From assembly GCA_046329195.1 (NCBI GenBank), contig JAXLVB010000003.1, positions 62,001 through 126,000 of the forward strand: a stretch of 64,000 nt of DNA, given 5' to 3'. A program made the translations under genes and the position numbers. Under the pieces are notes generated by a model. That model was not told where the DNA came from and ran no database searches. It saw only the letters and a program-made list of their open reading frames with translations. This DNA comes from JAXLVB01 sp046329195 (GTDB lineage Bacteria; Bacteroidota; Bacteroidia; Cytophagales; Spirosomataceae). Positions 62,781-64,000 of the stretch are shown here, piece after piece (within the stretch, counting starts at the first letter, position 1; each line of letters opens with the position of its first letter).

Positions 62781-62876
62781 GGGAGGTTGATAGTGGCCAA
62801 TGGGCTATTGGCACTACAAAATAAACTCCAAACCTAGCAGAAATGCAAGGGCACCGCCCCAAGATTTAGTAAACGG

Positions 62877-62907
62877 TTGGGGAGTTGCAAGACGCTGCCT
62901 ATCTTTG
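62877..62907 (+). promoter_or_regulatory. Promoter of the AraC-type regulator gene
   Basis: TTG (62877-62879), about 20-bp spacer, TATCTTTG (62900-62907). Expected start near 62914 supports ATG 62926 over ATG 62908. Confidence 0.65.
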
Positions 62908-62925
62908 ATGACAGATTGGAGCCTC

Positions 62926-64000
62926 ATGTACATCTCGCCTGCCATAGCCAACATCCTGATTTTACTTGGCGTCATCCAAGGAAGCATTTTGGCCATCCTC
63001 GTGCTGTTTTCTAAGCGTCCCTCCAAACCTACACGCCTGTTTTTGGCGACTTTTCTGCTGATTTTGGTGTACAATGGCATCGAGACACTCAATTGGAGTG
63101 CCAAGCTCAATATCGGGTTGTTTGACGTACTAGGCTATACGTTAATTTGGGGCATTGGTCCAAGCTTTTATCTGTACGTTTGCTCATTTGACACCCAACA
63201 CCCCATACCTTGGCAGAAAGCCAGATGGCATTTTGCTCCCATGGTGGGTAAACTTTTCCTCAATCTGAGCATTGTCGGATGGGCTGTTACCCATCGAGAC
63301 CTCTCCAAAATAGGTACACCTGCCTTTGATAATAATTGGTTTCTATTTTCAGACATCGCCGAATGGATAAGCGTTCTCTTGGCAAGTACCTATTGCGTAT
63401 GGGCTTGGCGTAAATTCCAAACCTTACCAGACCAACCAACCACCGAATGGCAAGTGATTAGGCAATGGCTGAAGCGCTTTTTAGTGTTTTTTTCAGGCTT
63501 CTGTGCGTTTTGGCTGGTTACGGTCATCCAATTGCAATTTTTTGGTAATTATGCTTCGGCTCACTACTACCCCATCGAAATCGCCTTGGTGTTGGGCATT
63601 TATTGGATTGGCTTTGGGAGCTATCACAATACTCGCTTTGTAGCCAACGACTCGCCCAAAATTTCTACCTTTTTGGATGATTTTTCAGAACAAACCATCA
63701 CCGATTGCCTTGCTACCATCCACCAAGCTATGAGTGATGAACAACTGTATCTAAACCCGACGCTGTCGGTGAGTGACTTGGCCAAGCATATTGGTTTTCC
63801 ACCCAAACTGATTTCGGCAGTGCTCAACCAGCGCCTTCAGAAGAGTTTCATCGAGTTGGTTAACGAGCACCGAGTAGCCGAAGTACAACGCCGCTTGCTC
63901 AGTGCCGATAGTCAGCACTTGACCATCTCAGGCATTGCCCTAGAGTCGGGCTTCAACTCGCAGGCTACTTTTCAGCGGGTCTTTAAAAATATGACCCAGC
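62926..64000 (+). CDS. AraC-family regulator with N-terminal membrane domain, partial
   Basis: 358 residues visible; the gene runs beyond the window. About seven hydrophobic segments from MYISPAIANILILLGVIQGS to roughly residue 235 form a membrane domain, then a linker and an AraC double helix-turn-helix (LSVSDLAKHIGFPPKLISAV, GIALESGFNSQATFQRVFK). Such proteins are common in Cytophagales, with the membrane part as presumed sensor. Target genes unknown. Confidence 0.85.
   Translation, partial: MYISPAIANILILLGVIQGSILAILVLFSKRPSKPTRLFLATFLLILVYNGIETLNWSAKLNIGLFDVLGYTLIWGIGPSFYLYVCSFDTQHPIPWQKARWHFAPMVGKLFLNLSIVGWAVTHRDLSKIGTPAFDNNWFLFSDIAEWISVLLASTYCVWAWRKFQTLPDQPTTEWQVIRQWLKRFLVFFSGFCAFWLVTVIQLQFFGNYASAHYYPIEIALVLGIYWIGFGSYHNTRFVANDSPKISTFLDDFSEQTITDCLATIHQAMSDEQLYLNPTLSVSDLAKHIGFPPKLISAVLNQRLQKSFIELVNEHRVAEVQRRLLSADSQHLTISGIALESGFNSQATFQRVFKNMTQ

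Overview
The window looks like chromosome of a Bacteroidota member, most likely order Cytophagales. The evidence is a PorX-type response regulator with a PglZ domain, a GLPGLI-family protein, several TonB-linked outer-membrane proteins, many short lipoproteins, DUF2807 and SusC/TonB-style beta-barrels, and promoters of the Bacteroidota type (a TAnnTTTG -7 box, often with TTTG or TTG about 19-21 bp upstream). These promoters settle several start codons below. Genus cannot be assigned from the sequence alone.

Layout. 1-8.6 kb: end of a secreted beta-helix-type protein, a secreted metallophosphatase, maltokinase, a lipoprotein, a GLPGLI protein, a histidine kinase/response regulator pair and queA. 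8.9-13.4 kb: a tight four-gene lipid cluster (cyclopropane-fatty-acid synthase, desaturase, alpha/beta hydrolase, patatin). 13.4-21.5 kb: NYN-cold-shock fusion, transaldolase, ftsE, porX, a TonB-like protein, kdsB, tRNA-Glu, a TIM-barrel protein and a small membrane-anchored protein. 21.7-25.3 kb: a large outer-membrane beta-barrel protein and a DinB protein whose promoter carries a perfect palindromic operator. 25.3-27.95 kb: an AT-rich accessory block with attC-like foldable sites, a frameshifted zeta-toxin-like gene overlapping a 50-residue ORF, an orphan lipoprotein and the 3' end of a tyrosine recombinase, flanked on both sides by related hairpin repeats. 28-35.8 kb: aspartate aminotransferase, a LOG-family protein, a membrane-tethered LuxR regulator, an intact IS element with a programmed -1 frameshift signal, GH51 arabinofuranosidase and a small three-gene operon. 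35.9-43.8 kb: a putative secreted polysaccharide-active protein, and the siroheme/nitrite assimilation locus (cobA-type methyltransferase divergent from nirBD) with paired palindromic operators. 44.3-54.5 kb: an AbiEii-type toxin-antitoxin pair, secreted sugar-metabolism genes (Gfo/Idh/MocA, GH30, sialidase-like, GMC oxidoreductase with its small subunit) and glycerate kinase. 54.5-58.3 kb: an LRR-Roc-COR-TIR protein (Roco-TIR) with a SUMF1/FGE-like protein upstream on the same strand, which may be an NTP-regulated NADase conflict system. 58.8-64 kb: TonB-dependent siderophore receptor with a duplicated palindromic operator, repeat tracts, an unknown membrane-anchored protein and the start of an AraC-type membrane regulator.

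The strongest candidates for something new are the relic attC-like cassette block (25.6-27.9 kb) with its broken toxin and overlapping small ORF, and the Roco-TIR/SUMF1 pair (54.5-58.3 kb). Also notable: an apparent in-frame repeat insertion in nirB, a cysteine in the nucleophile position of the hydrolase in the lipid cluster, and the matched operators between cobA and nirB.
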